Source: CAZMLC01 sp964567125 (GTDB taxonomy: Bacteria > Verrucomicrobiota > Kiritimatiellia > RFP12 > UBA1067). From it: 64,000 bases of DNA. This document shows positions 33,209-42,257 of the stretch, in pieces; the stretch's first letter is position 1, and each line of letters opens with the position of its first letter. Location: the NCBI GenBank assembly GCA_964567125.1, contig CAZMLC010000005.1:1-64000 (forward strand), read 5' to 3'. The notes under the pieces were generated by a model. It ran no database searches. It saw nothing but the letters and a program-made list of their open reading frames with translations, and was not told where the DNA came from. The position numbers and the translations under genes were made by a program.

Positions 33209-35713
33209 ATGAAAAAATTTATTTTCGTTTATTTCGCGGGTATTCTCGGGGTTTTAGCCGCAACCCCCGCGATGGTGGCCAACGGTGATTTTGAACGCAA
33301 AGACGGGGACAGGACACCCTTTGCTTCGTGGAGTTATTTCGAACGCGAAAAAGGCAAGCTGGCGCTCTCCGTTGCGGAGGAGTGCCACGCGGGGACTGCG
33401 GCGATCCGTATTTGTCACCAAGGTGCGCGCGATTGGGCGGTTGTCAATGCGCAGCGCACACCGGTTAAACCCGGCGAGAACTATCTCATCACCGCATGGA
33501 TTAAACAGCTCAGCGGCAAGTCGATCCGCATCGATGTGGTGGGGGTGGATGCGAAGGGTGCGCTGGTCTCGTGGCATATCGGCACAGCCCGCGGTCCCAG
33601 TCTGACCAACCGCTGGATCAAATGCTGCGCCGATTTTGCGGTGCCGGAAAAGGTCGCAACCGCCTATGTGCGCATTGTGGGTGGGGAGTATTCGGAAAGC
33701 CTCGTCGATGATGTGCGGGTTGAGCCGGGAACGTGGCCAATGCCGCCGTCGAATCCGCGCGTAGAAGGATGGGCCAAAACGCGGGCGCAGGAAAAGTTGG
33801 ATCGCGGTTTCGTCGCCATGCAGGTGCCGACCGGAATCGCCGTGAGCTGGCGACTCTTGCCTGAGGACACGCCGGAAACAGCCTTTGATCTCTTTCGCGT
33901 GTACAACGGAGTCCGTACGCGTGTGGCACAGGCACTGACGCAGACAACGGATTTCCAGGACCCGCTAACGAATCAACAGGTTGAGGCCTATGTGTTGACG
34001 CAGAAGGGCGTTGATCTGGCAACCACGCACGTTGCGCAGTCGCGGACGGTGTTACCATCCCTCAGTATTCCCCTTAGTTCGACAAATACGACCTTCTCAA
34101 AAATCGCCTTTGCGGATTTAAACGGCGATGGCCAGCTCGAGTTTGTCGTCAAGACGCCGAACAGCAGCATTGATCCTGCGTCCTCGTACTGGAAACGTTC
34201 CGACACAACCTATTGCCTCGAGGCGTACACGCAGGCGGGGAAATGCCTCTGGACGCGCGATCTTGGCGTGAATATTGAAAAAGGAGTCTGGTACTCGCCG
34301 TATGTCGTTGCGGATGTGACGGGTGACCAAAAAGCCGAAGTTATTGTCAAAACCGGACCGGATACAGGCGATTTCCGCGATGCGGATGGACGCGTCCAGG
34401 ACGGCGAAGAATGGGTTGCCGTACTGGATGGCGCAACGGGCAAGGAGCTTGCCCGTGCACCGTGGATCGCACGTGAACTGTTTGCAGATGAGGGTTATAA
34501 TAAAACGTCGCGCAATCAGCTGGGGGTTGCGTATCTGGACGGTAAGACGCCTGCGGTGATTGTGATGCGCGGCACGTATGGCCGCATGATGGTGGAGGCG
34601 TTTCATGTGGTTGGCTCACGATTGGAGCGTGTCTGGCGCTTTGATAACGAGGCCTTGCCGCGCCGCTTTTGGGGACAGGGTGCGCACAACTGCGTGATTG
34701 CGGATGTTGATGGCGACGGGCGCGATGAAATCTGCCTGGGATCGCTCACGCTTGATGACACCGGTTCAATTCTGTGGACAACCGGGGCTGGCCATCCGGA
34801 TGCGCATTATTACGGCGATATCGATCCCCTCAGGCCCGGCATGGAGTTGGCCTATGTGATTGAACCGGCCAAACCGCAAGGCGGGGGCCTCTGCTGCGTT
34901 GACCCTGTGCGCGGTGATTTTCTGTGGAAGCTGGCGGAACCCTCGACGCACGTGCACAGCATGGGCATCTGCAGCGATCTTGATGTGTTGCATCCCGGAC
35001 TTGAGGTTTATGGCGCTGATAGTGAGAACGATCATCAGAAGACCCATCGCCGCTGGCTGTTTTCCGCGCAGGGTGAGCTTTTGAAAAAAGGCGACGATGT
35101 CGATCTCGGGTTCGGCAAATTCACCGCCTTCTGGGATGGCGATTTGCAACGCGAGCTTATCAGCGGAAGAGTGCAGGATTATGACGGCGCCGCAATCAGC
35201 GAGCGCGTCGAGGGGTCTGTGATTGCGGTCGGCGATATCCTGGGCGATTGGCGCGAGGAGATTGTTGTCTCGGTGCCGGGTGAAATCCGGATTTACCTCT
35301 CCACGTTACCAGCCATGGATCGACGCGTGACCCTGTTCCACGACTCGGCCTATCGGATGCGCCTGATGCTCTGTTCCATGGGTTACACGCAAGTGCCAAT
35401 TCTTACATATGTGCCGGAGGCGTGTTCGCCGAATATCAATGTGACGCGTCAGAAGCAAGGTTCGAAGACCGTTTTCCGCGTGGTCTGCGTTGCTCCGCTG
35501 AATGAAAAGCTTGCGGGGACACTCACCTTGTCTGCGCCCGACGGCGTACGGCTTGCGAAAAAATCATTTTCTGTCAATCTGCAACCTGGAGCGCGGTGTA
35601 CGGAAATCATCGCGTATGAAGGCCGCGTTGTCCGCGGTTCCTCACTGGTTGCTGAACTTGAACGTGAAGGCAAGAACAGCCTCACGCTCACTGTTCCTCT
35701 CGGTTATTGGTAA
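33209..35713 (+). CDS. PL11 rhamnogalacturonan lyase
   Basis: An 834-residue secreted protein (signal peptide MKKFIFVYFAGILGVLAATPA). Residues about 25-175 are a carbohydrate-binding-like jelly roll. Then come the PL11 features: RGFVAMQVPTGIAVSWRLL, the calcium-binding FG-GAP-like loops ADLNGDGQLEFVVK, ADVTGDQKAEVIVKT and ADVDGDGRDEICLG, and GHPDAHYYGDIDPLRPGMEL. PL11 enzymes cut rhamnogalacturonan I between galacturonate and rhamnose, and the GH105 enzyme upstream could process the products. It has its own promoter. The alr gene follows six bases after the stop and may be co-transcribed. Confidence 0.9.
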   Translation: MKKFIFVYFAGILGVLAATPAMVANGDFERKDGDRTPFASWSYFEREKGKLALSVAEECHAGTAAIRICHQGARDWAVVNAQRTPVKPGENYLITAWIKQLSGKSIRIDVVGVDAKGALVSWHIGTARGPSLTNRWIKCCADFAVPEKVATAYVRIVGGEYSESLVDDVRVEPGTWPMPPSNPRVEGWAKTRAQEKLDRGFVAMQVPTGIAVSWRLLPEDTPETAFDLFRVYNGVRTRVAQALTQTTDFQDPLTNQQVEAYVLTQKGVDLATTHVAQSRTVLPSLSIPLSSTNTTFSKIAFADLNGDGQLEFVVKTPNSSIDPASSYWKRSDTTYCLEAYTQAGKCLWTRDLGVNIEKGVWYSPYVVADVTGDQKAEVIVKTGPDTGDFRDADGRVQDGEEWVAVLDGATGKELARAPWIARELFADEGYNKTSRNQLGVAYLDGKTPAVIVMRGTYGRMMVEAFHVVGSRLERVWRFDNEALPRRFWGQGAHNCVIADVDGDGRDEICLGSLTLDDTGSILWTTGAGHPDAHYYGDIDPLRPGMELAYVIEPAKPQGGGLCCVDPVRGDFLWKLAEPSTHVHSMGICSDLDVLHPGLEVYGADSENDHQKTHRRWLFSAQGELLKKGDDVDLGFGKFTAFWDGDLQRELISGRVQDYDGAAISERVEGSVIAVGDILGDWREEIVVSVPGEIRIYLSTLPAMDRRVTLFHDSAYRMRLMLCSMGYTQVPILTYVPEACSPNINVTRQKQGSKTVFRVVCVAPLNEKLAGTLTLSAPDGVRLAKKSFSVNLQPGARCTEIIAYEGRVVRGSSLVAELEREGKNSLTLTVPLGYW

Positions 35714-35719
35714 GCGAAC

Positions 35720-36841
35720 ATGAATGCGATTCCTCGACGTGTCTGGTTGGAAATCAATCTCACTACTCTCACTGAAAATTATCGGAAAATTGCGGCAGTC
35801 GTTGCGCCTGCCACAACGATTGCGGTCCTCAAGGCGAATGCGTACGGTCTCGGTGTGCTGCCGATCGCACAGGCGCTCGCTGCGGCGGGTGTCAATCATT
35901 TCGGCGTGGCGGAGCCGCACGAGGCGATTCAGCTGGTCCCGTTGCAGCGGCGGGTGCAAATCCTGAGTAGCATCCTGCCGGATGAAATCCCAACCATGGT
36001 TGAAAACCGGATTATTTTGCCGGCAACCGATTTCGAGACTGCGGTGATGATTTCCAAGGAATCGGTTCGTCAGGGCGTAACGACCTCGGTGCATCTGAAG
36101 ATCGATACCGGAATGGGCCGACTCGGAATTCGCGTGGCGGAGGCTCCGCGGATAATTCGCGCCATGATGCGCTTGCCGAATCTTACGTTTGACGGGATCT
36201 TCTCGCACTTCCCCTGCGCGTATGATATCCATTCGGATTTGACGAATCAGCAGATCGATCGGTTTTGTGAATTGCTCGCGGATTTGGCGCGCGATGGTAT
36301 TGTCATTCCCATCCGTCACATTGCCAACAGCGATGCGATTAACAATTATCCTCGTGCATGTAAGCCACCGTTTAACGTGGTCCGTACAGGGATTAACTTG
36401 CATGGTTCCTTTGATACCGCCGGGCAACGTTCGTTGCATGTGGTGCCGGTGCTTACGCTGAAGACGCGCATCGCCTCGATCCGCGACCTGCCGCAAGGCA
36501 CAGGCATTGGGTATGGGCATACGCATCGGCTGGCACATCCGATGCGCGTGGCCGTGATCAGCGCGGGGTATGCGGATGGTCTGCCGCTTGCGCTATCCAA
36601 TACCGGCTACGTGATTATTCACGGCAAGCGCTGCCCGGTGCTGGGACGCATTTCCATGGACTATACGGTTGTTTCGCTTGAACACGTTGCACAGGCTGCT
36701 GTGGGCGATGAGGTGATCTGCCTGGGTCGGCAGGGTGATGAAGCGGTGACCGTCGAGGATTGGGCAACGATTAAAGAGACGCATCCGTATGAGATCATCT
36801 GTTCCTTCGGTAGCCGCGTGGAACGTATCTATACGCGGTAA
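35720..36841 (+). CDS. alr: Alanine racemase
   Basis: A 373-residue fold-type III PLP enzyme. The PLP lysine is K38 (AVLKANAYGLG). The second catalytic residue, Tyr, is in the GYGHTHRLAHP region, and GRISMDYTVV is the conserved substrate-binding motif. It makes D-alanine for peptidoglycan. It begins six bases after the PL11 stop with no clear ribosome-binding site and converges on ruvA eight bases away. Confidence 0.94.
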   Translation: MNAIPRRVWLEINLTTLTENYRKIAAVVAPATTIAVLKANAYGLGVLPIAQALAAAGVNHFGVAEPHEAIQLVPLQRRVQILSSILPDEIPTMVENRIILPATDFETAVMISKESVRQGVTTSVHLKIDTGMGRLGIRVAEAPRIIRAMMRLPNLTFDGIFSHFPCAYDIHSDLTNQQIDRFCELLADLARDGIVIPIRHIANSDAINNYPRACKPPFNVVRTGINLHGSFDTAGQRSLHVVPVLTLKTRIASIRDLPQGTGIGYGHTHRLAHPMRVAVISAGYADGLPLALSNTGYVIIHGKRCPVLGRISMDYTVVSLEHVAQAAVGDEVICLGRQGDEAVTVEDWATIKETHPYEIICSFGSRVERIYTR

Positions 36842-36849
36842 GCGCGCGT

Positions 36850-37446
36850 TTATTTGCTGCTGAGTGCTTTGCGCAGAAGGGTCTCCGGATCGTGCGCTTC
36901 GGGCGAAGCATCCAATGCCGATTGCGCCATCTTCCGGGCTTGATCCTGCGGGAATCCCAGTGACACGAGGGCCAGAACTGTATCGCGCAGAATCGCGCCT
37001 TGTACGGAACCGCCGCCTGCGGTTTGCAGCGCAATGGCCTCCAAGGGATCGACCTTGTCCTTGAGTTCGACAATGAGTCGCTCGGCGGTCTTTTTACCGA
37101 TGCCGTGCACCGCGCTGATGCGCTTGACATCGTTGGTGGCAATGGCGTTTAAAAGTTCTGCGGCCGTGAGTCCGCTCAGGATAGTTAACGCAGTTTTAGG
37201 ACCGACGCCGTTGACATTGATCAGGCGCAGGAACATGGTCTTTTCATCGGCGGTGAAGAATCCGAAGAGCTGCTGGATATCTTCGCGGATATGGTGGTGC
37301 GTCAGGATTTTACAGGGGCTGCCTGTTGCCGGTAGGCGATCGTATGTGCTGAGCGAAATCAGCACTTCATAGCCGACGCCGTGTACATCGAGCGTCAGTG
37401 CGGCAGGCGATTTTTCAACGAGCGTCCCTTCTAAGAATACAATCAT
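36850..37446 (-). CDS. ruvA: Holliday junction branch-migration protein RuvA
   Basis: A 198-residue protein of normal length. It has the N-terminal OB fold (MIVFLEGTLVEKSP), tandem helix-hairpin-helix motifs (INVNGVGPKTALTILSG and ISAVHGIGKKTAERLIVELKD) and the C-terminal domain that contacts RuvB. It binds four-way junctions as a tetramer. AGAGG lies eight bases before the ATG. ruvB and ruvC are not nearby. Confidence 0.96.
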   Translation of the reverse strand: MIVFLEGTLVEKSPAALTLDVHGVGYEVLISLSTYDRLPATGSPCKILTHHHIREDIQQLFGFFTADEKTMFLRLINVNGVGPKTALTILSGLTAAELLNAIATNDVKRISAVHGIGKKTAERLIVELKDKVDPLEAIALQTAGGGSVQGAILRDTVLALVSLGFPQDQARKMAQSALDASPEAHDPETLLRKALSSK

Positions 37447-37524
37447 AATTTACCTCTGCTGATACGGTATCGCGATTTGCGATTTCGCGCAAGCGGTTTT
37501 GCGCAAGCGCATGGTTGTTCGCCT

Positions 37525-37560
37525 AAAAAAAGAGGGAAGGCGCGTAGTGCCCGCCTTCCC
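37525..37560 (-). terminator. Rho-independent terminator of trpB
   Basis: On the minus strand GGGAAGGCG pairs with CGCCTTCCC (arms 37552-37560 and 37534-37542; 9 bp) and is followed by CTCTTTTTTT (A-run 37525-37531 on plus). It starts 21 bases past the trpB stop. This is the only classic intrinsic terminator seen in the window. Confidence 0.88.
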
Positions 37561-37581
37561 TGCCGCATGGCATGCTCTGGA

Positions 37582-38796
37582 TTAGGCTTCGCCGGTCCCC
37601 CAGTTTTCCAGTACATAATCAAGATCCTTATCGCCGCGGCCGCTCAAGTTGACGATAATCGATCCGGTCTTAATTTCCTGCGCCAATTTCAACGCATAGG
37701 CTACGGCGTGCGAACTCTCAATGGCGGGAATAATTCCCTCTTCGCGGCACAAACGGAAAAAGGCCTTGCGGGTCTCATCATCCGAGGCCGTCACATAGTT
37801 CACGCGACCGATGTCCTTGAGATGGCAGTGTTCCGGCCCGACGCCGGGATAGTCTAAGCCGCTCGCACAGGAATAGACCGGGGCGGGGGTGCCGTCATCC
37901 TCTTGCAGCAGGTAGCATTTGAAACCATGGATGATGCCCTCTTTGCCGTAGGTCATGGATGCGGCATGGTCGCCCTTGCCGGGGCCACGGCCCAACGGTT
38001 CAACGCCATAGAGTTTGACGTCGTCGTCGAGAAAACCATGGAATATGCCCATGGCGTTCGACCCGCCGCCGACACAGGCGCAGACAGCCGTTGGGAGGTT
38101 GCCAGTCTGTTCGATAAACTGTTCGCGCGCTTCAAAGCCGACAACTTTCTGGAAATCGCGGACCATCAGCGGGAAGGGATGCGGCCCAACGACGGAACCA
38201 ATGCAGTAAATGGAATTCTCGTAGTCGGACAGATAGGCTTCGAACGCGGAGTCCACCGCTTCTTTCAGGGTTTTTAAACCATGTGTGACAGGGATGATCG
38301 TTGCGCCCAGCATTTTCATGCGACTCACATTGGGCTGTTGCTTGGCAATATCCACTTCGCCCATGTGAATCTCGCAGGCGAGACCGAAATAGGCTGCGGC
38401 TGTGGCCAGGGCTACTCCGTGTTGTCCTGCACCGGTTTCGGCGATCAGCTTTTTCTTTCCCATGAACTTTGCGAGCAAGCCCTCGCCCATGCAGTGATTG
38501 ATCTTGTGCGCTCCGGTATGGTTCAGATCTTCGCGTTTGAGGTAGATGTGGGCTCCGCCATTATTGAGAGAGAGGCGCCGCGCATGATAGAGCGGGGTCG
38601 GGCGTCCCTGGAAGTTCTTGCGGATCGCGCGCAATTCAGCAATAAAGGCGGCGTCGTTGTAAATCCGCGAATAGGCTTCAATGATTTCCGCAAAGGGTTT
38701 TTCCAGTTGCGGCGGCAGAAACTTGCCGCCATAGCGGCCAAAGAATCCATCGGCATCTGGATCATACTTACGCGCATCGGAATTAGAGGTGCTCAT
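37582..38796 (-). CDS. trpB: Tryptophan synthase beta chain
   Basis: A 404-residue fold-type II PLP enzyme. The PLP lysine is K98 in HTGAHKINH, the catalytic Glu is in [11 protein letters not shown], and the phosphate loop is [10 protein letters not shown]. It makes tryptophan from indole and serine with TrpA. It stands alone here with its own GAAGGAAA ribosome-binding site and terminator, without other trp genes. Confidence 0.96.
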   Translation of the reverse strand: MSTSNSDARKYDPDADGFFGRYGGKFLPPQLEKPFAEIIEAYSRIYNDAAFIAELRAIRKNFQGRPTPLYHARRLSLNNGGAHIYLKREDLNHTGAHKINHCMGEGLLAKFMGKKKLIAETGAGQHGVALATAAAYFGLACEIHMGEVDIAKQQPNVSRMKMLGATIIPVTHGLKTLKEAVDSAFEAYLSDYENSIYCIGSVVGPHPFPLMVRDFQKVVGFEAREQFIEQTGNLPTAVCACVGGGSNAMGIFHGFLDDDVKLYGVEPLGRGPGKGDHAASMTYGKEGIIHGFKCYLLQEDDGTPAPVYSCASGLDYPGVGPEHCHLKDIGRVNYVTASDDETRKAFFRLCREEGIIPAIESSHAVAYALKLAQEIKTGSIIVNLSGRGDKDLDYVLENWGTGEA

Positions 38797-38911
38797 CGTG
38801 TTTTTCCTTCATACATTCACCGAACGGGTTAAAGAAATTAGTCTACGTAATTCTATTTATAGAATCAAGTGAAAGCATGGCTTTTTAGCCGAAAAAATAT
38901 GAGAAAAGGAC

Positions 38912-38940
38912 TTGCGCATCACATGTGCTATCAATATACT
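38912..38940 (+). promoter_or_regulatory. Leaderless promoter of the DUF481 gene
   Basis: TTGCGC (38912-38917), 17 bases, TATACT (38935-38940), and six bases to the ATG at 38947. No ribosome-binding site is present, and the predicted start of transcription coincides with the start codon. Confidence 0.6.
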
Positions 38941-38946
38941 GTTGTC

Positions 38947-39957
38947 ATGAAAACAACTTCTATACTGGTTATGGTCGGTGTGCTTGCGAACGCAGCATTA
39001 GCTGATGTCGTTCTTTTCAAAAGCGGCGATCGGCTGACGGGAAAAATCGGAGCGTTGAAAAACGGCAATTTGCAGTTTACTTCCGCGGTTGCCGGACCTC
39101 TGGTTTTAAAGGTGGCTGACATTCAAAGTTTTTCATCCGATGAGGTGATTACCGTTTTAACAACGAATGGCAGTGTGTTGAAAGTGTCTGCTGCATTATC
39201 GAGCACGGGAACTGTTGCTGTTGTGCAGTCCGATGGAACAAAAAGTGCCATGGCATTCGATGAAATCGCGCAAATCAACCCGGTAAAGCCGGCATGGACT
39301 GGTTCGATTGTCGCGAGCTTTGTTGAAACGCGTGGCAATACACAGTCGCGTACGGTTGCCATCACTGCGGACGCGCATAAGCGCACCGAGGATGCTCGCA
39401 TGTTGCTCGGCGCAGGGTATTACTATGCTGAACAACGCGCGCTGGATACGCGTGAGAAATCAACAACGGATGATAATTTCTTTATCGAAGGTAAATACGA
39501 TTACTTTCTAACGAAGAAGGTTTACGCTTACGGTACGGCGCATTATTTTAAGGACCGGATGCTCTTCCTGGAACGCCGTATCACCGCAGGTGTTGGTCTT
39601 GGTTATCAATGGATGGAAACCGACGCGTGGGATGTCTTTACTGAAGCAGGTTTAACCTCGGTGACCGAGAAATACACGGATCCTGAGGAAAAGTCGGAAT
39701 TCCTGGCGGCTCGTGGGGCCTACCATGTGCTGTATAAATTCAGCGACAAGGTGGAAGCGTTCCACAATCTGGAAATCCTGCCGAGTTTGGAGACGGCCAG
39801 CGAATTTCTGGTCAATGCGGATGCGGGGATTCGCGCGAAATTGACGTCGCAGTGGTTTGCCGAGGCCAAGGTTCAGATGCTGTATGATTCTGAGGTTCCT
39901 GACCAGACGGAAAAGATGGATACGCGTTACACAGTGGGTTTGGGCTGGAAGTTTTAA
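38947..39957 (+). CDS. DUF481 (YdiY-like) outer-membrane beta-barrel protein
   Basis: A 336-residue protein with signal peptide MKTTSILVMVGVLANAALA. An N-terminal SHD1/LSm-like segment (FKSGDRLTGKIGALKNGNL) is followed by a domain of amphipathic strands (WTGSIVASFVETRGNTQSRTVAI ... to the C-terminal TVGLGWKF ending in Phe). That is the DUF481 pattern and a beta-barrel end signal. Function in the family is poorly defined; a small outer-membrane pore or stress protein is likely. The start at 38947 agrees with the promoter spacing and the signal peptide. Confidence 0.85.
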   Translation: MKTTSILVMVGVLANAALADVVLFKSGDRLTGKIGALKNGNLQFTSAVAGPLVLKVADIQSFSSDEVITVLTTNGSVLKVSAALSSTGTVAVVQSDGTKSAMAFDEIAQINPVKPAWTGSIVASFVETRGNTQSRTVAITADAHKRTEDARMLLGAGYYYAEQRALDTREKSTTDDNFFIEGKYDYFLTKKVYAYGTAHYFKDRMLFLERRITAGVGLGYQWMETDAWDVFTEAGLTSVTEKYTDPEEKSEFLAARGAYHVLYKFSDKVEAFHNLEILPSLETASEFLVNADAGIRAKLTSQWFAEAKVQMLYDSEVPDQTEKMDTRYTVGLGWKF

Positions 39958-39998
39958 GCCGTCTGTCGTATGCTCAATAAAGGTACGGTTACCGTTAC

Positions 39999-40020
39999 AG
40001 GGGCGTCACGTGACGCCCCT
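39999..40020 (+). terminator. Palindromic terminator-like hairpin after DUF481 gene
   Basis: A perfect 22-base palindrome, arms AGGGGCGTCAC and GTGACGCCCCT with no unpaired loop bases. It lies 42 bases after the DUF481 stop and is followed by TTGCGTTG, a poor U-tract. It also precedes the GH78-like gene and could act as a regulator site instead. Confidence 0.55.
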
Positions 40021-40070
40021 TTGCGTTGTTGCGACGGAGACTGTGCTGCGTGAGCGATGGGATGCACGTT

Positions 40071-42224
40071 ATGATGATAATCCGATGTGTTGTTTTGCTG
40101 CTGTTTTTTACAGGGTCGCGTTGCTGGGCATTGATGCCGACAGAACTGATGTGCGATTTGTATGCGAAACCCGGATTGATGACCAACGCGATGGAGCGTC
40201 CGGACTTCTCATGGTGTTTTAAGCAGGGCGAACCGGGCGACGCGCAGACAGGATATCAGATTCAGGTGGCGACAGAGACGCGTTTGTTGCGCGTGGATGC
40301 GCCGGATCTGTGGGATTCCGGACGCGTGGCCTCCGCGCAGTCGCTGTTCATCGGTTATTGCGGCACCACGCTGCCCGTCGGACGACAGATCTGCTGGCGG
40401 GTCCGCGTATGGAATCGCCGTGGCGCTGCAGGACCGTGGTCGTATACGGCGGCGTTCATACAGGCTGCGGGCACTGGGGCTGACGTTTCCATGCAACCTT
40501 ACCCCGTGGTTCAAACCGTCTTTCCTCCGCAACGCATCGTTTCAAACCGGATGCACCGCGCCTTTGTTGACTTTGGTCGTACGCGCATCGGGTGGCTGGA
40601 GATTATACCGAGCTATACGGGGTTTCAAGCTGACACCGGCGCCTATACCGTGCATCTGGGTGAGGTGGCTACTTCGAATCAGGAAGTCAATCTAACGCCC
40701 CCGTCGCCGTATCGAGCGCTCACGCTCAAAGGGTATGTCACGCCAGCTGCAATTTTCCGCTATCCGCTGCCCGTCGCGGCGGAGATATCCAAAGATGCGG
40801 TTCCGTTATCCGACGAAGTCGGTTCGCTGGCTCCCTTCCGCTATGTGGAGGTTGAGAAGAGCTCGGTTGCCATCACGCCGACGTCGTTGCGACAGGTGAT
40901 GGTGCATTACCCGTTTGACGATAAAGCGAGTGCGTTCGTGTGCGATTTACCGGAATTGGATCGGATCTACTCCGCAGCCAAACAGACGATCAAGGGGTTG
41001 TCCTATGCGGGGCGGTATATCGAAGATGAACGCCGCCGTATGAGTGTGCCCGCAGCGTATGTCGCGCAGCTGGGACACGCCTGCCTCGACCGCGAATTCA
41101 CGCTGGCACGCAATACGTTGGACGATGTACTCAAAAAACCGTCGGATGTGTTGCAGTGGCGGCAATTGACCATCGATATGGTCTGGACAGAATGGATGTA
41201 CACGGGCAATACAAATGGCCTTGCGCGCTGGTATACGGTGCTCAGCCAGACGCTGTTGCCAAACGACTTGGCGCGTTCAGAGGATGGTCTGATCGTCACA
41301 GGGACAAACCTTCTGAAGCGGGCGTTGCATGAGCAGGTTGATCTCTCCGCGGAACAGAGCGATGGATTTCAAATGGGGGCCGTGCAGGCGGTCGCAAATG
41401 CGCTGTATTACCGCAATCTGCTCCAGATGCAGCAGATCGCTGAGGCGCTGGGACGCCAGACCGAAGCGGTCACCTATGCGGCGTTGGCGCAGAAGGTCGC
41501 GCAGGGTTTCCATGGAGCCTTCTACGATATCCGCCTCGGACGCTACGTGGATCATGTCGGCGCCCGGCACGCCTCGCTCCATGCCAACATGTATGCGCTG
41601 GCCTGCGGCGTGGTTCCGGATACGGAAAAACCGCGCATCGCGCGCGTCCTCGCCGCGTATGGCATGGCATGCAGTCCCTTTGCCGCTCAATTCCTGCTGG
41701 AAGGACTTTTCAATGCGGATATGGATGAGACTGCGATTCAACTGCTGACAGCAAAGAGTCCGCGTGGATGGTATGCCATGAGTCAGGCGGGACGCGGCCT
41801 GGTCCAGGCGGACTGGAATGCCCATCCCGCAACACAAGGCGCTCTTGTTTCGGTATTGGGCGCAGTTCCGGCCAATATCATTCCGCGCTATATTCTGGGC
41901 GTTCGTCCGCTCAAACCCGGCTTCGAAAAAATCCTGATTCGTCCGCAGGCCGGTCTGATCGCGGGACTCCAAGGTTCCGTCCCGACGATTCGCGGAACTG
42001 TGACGGTGGGGGTTCGGCAGAAAAAAGGCCACCACTATAAACTGATCGTCTCGATTCCTGTGAATACGACGGCGCGGGTGGAATTGCCGCCCTTACGCGC
42101 TGAAGACGATGAGATTTCCGTTGATGGAAGAAACCGTGCCTTTTCCTATGCGAATGGTCGGATCGTGATTGACGATCTTCCCTCGGGAGAGCATGTTGTT
42201 GAGTGGAACAAGCAGCGCGATTAA
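40071..42224 (+). CDS. GH78 alpha-L-rhamnosidase-like secreted protein
   Basis: A 717-residue protein with signal peptide MMIIRCVVLLLFFTGSRCWA. The N-terminal beta domain has the GH78 pattern (NAMERPDFSWCFKQG ... YQIQVATETRLL ... DLWDSGRVASAQSLFIGY). The (alpha/alpha)6 barrel is recognised by YAGRYIEDERRRMSVPAAYVA, TEWMYTGNTNGL and the C-terminal PLKPGFEKILIRPQAG. GH78 enzymes release rhamnose. Where the related clade I recall has DRERIPYEADAY, this reads ERRRMSVPAAY, losing two acidic residues, so activity is doubtful. The ATG at 40062 is an alternative start. The HzsA-related gene follows after 33 bases. Confidence 0.75.
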   Translation: MMIIRCVVLLLFFTGSRCWALMPTELMCDLYAKPGLMTNAMERPDFSWCFKQGEPGDAQTGYQIQVATETRLLRVDAPDLWDSGRVASAQSLFIGYCGTTLPVGRQICWRVRVWNRRGAAGPWSYTAAFIQAAGTGADVSMQPYPVVQTVFPPQRIVSNRMHRAFVDFGRTRIGWLEIIPSYTGFQADTGAYTVHLGEVATSNQEVNLTPPSPYRALTLKGYVTPAAIFRYPLPVAAEISKDAVPLSDEVGSLAPFRYVEVEKSSVAITPTSLRQVMVHYPFDDKASAFVCDLPELDRIYSAAKQTIKGLSYAGRYIEDERRRMSVPAAYVAQLGHACLDREFTLARNTLDDVLKKPSDVLQWRQLTIDMVWTEWMYTGNTNGLARWYTVLSQTLLPNDLARSEDGLIVTGTNLLKRALHEQVDLSAEQSDGFQMGAVQAVANALYYRNLLQMQQIAEALGRQTEAVTYAALAQKVAQGFHGAFYDIRLGRYVDHVGARHASLHANMYALACGVVPDTEKPRIARVLAAYGMACSPFAAQFLLEGLFNADMDETAIQLLTAKSPRGWYAMSQAGRGLVQADWNAHPATQGALVSVLGAVPANIIPRYILGVRPLKPGFEKILIRPQAGLIAGLQGSVPTIRGTVTVGVRQKKGHHYKLIVSIPVNTTARVELPPLRAEDDEISVDGRNRAFSYANGRIVIDDLPSGEHVVEWNKQRD

Positions 42225-42257
42225 GGCGTGCCTGTTCCGTAAAAAAGGGGAGGTTAA

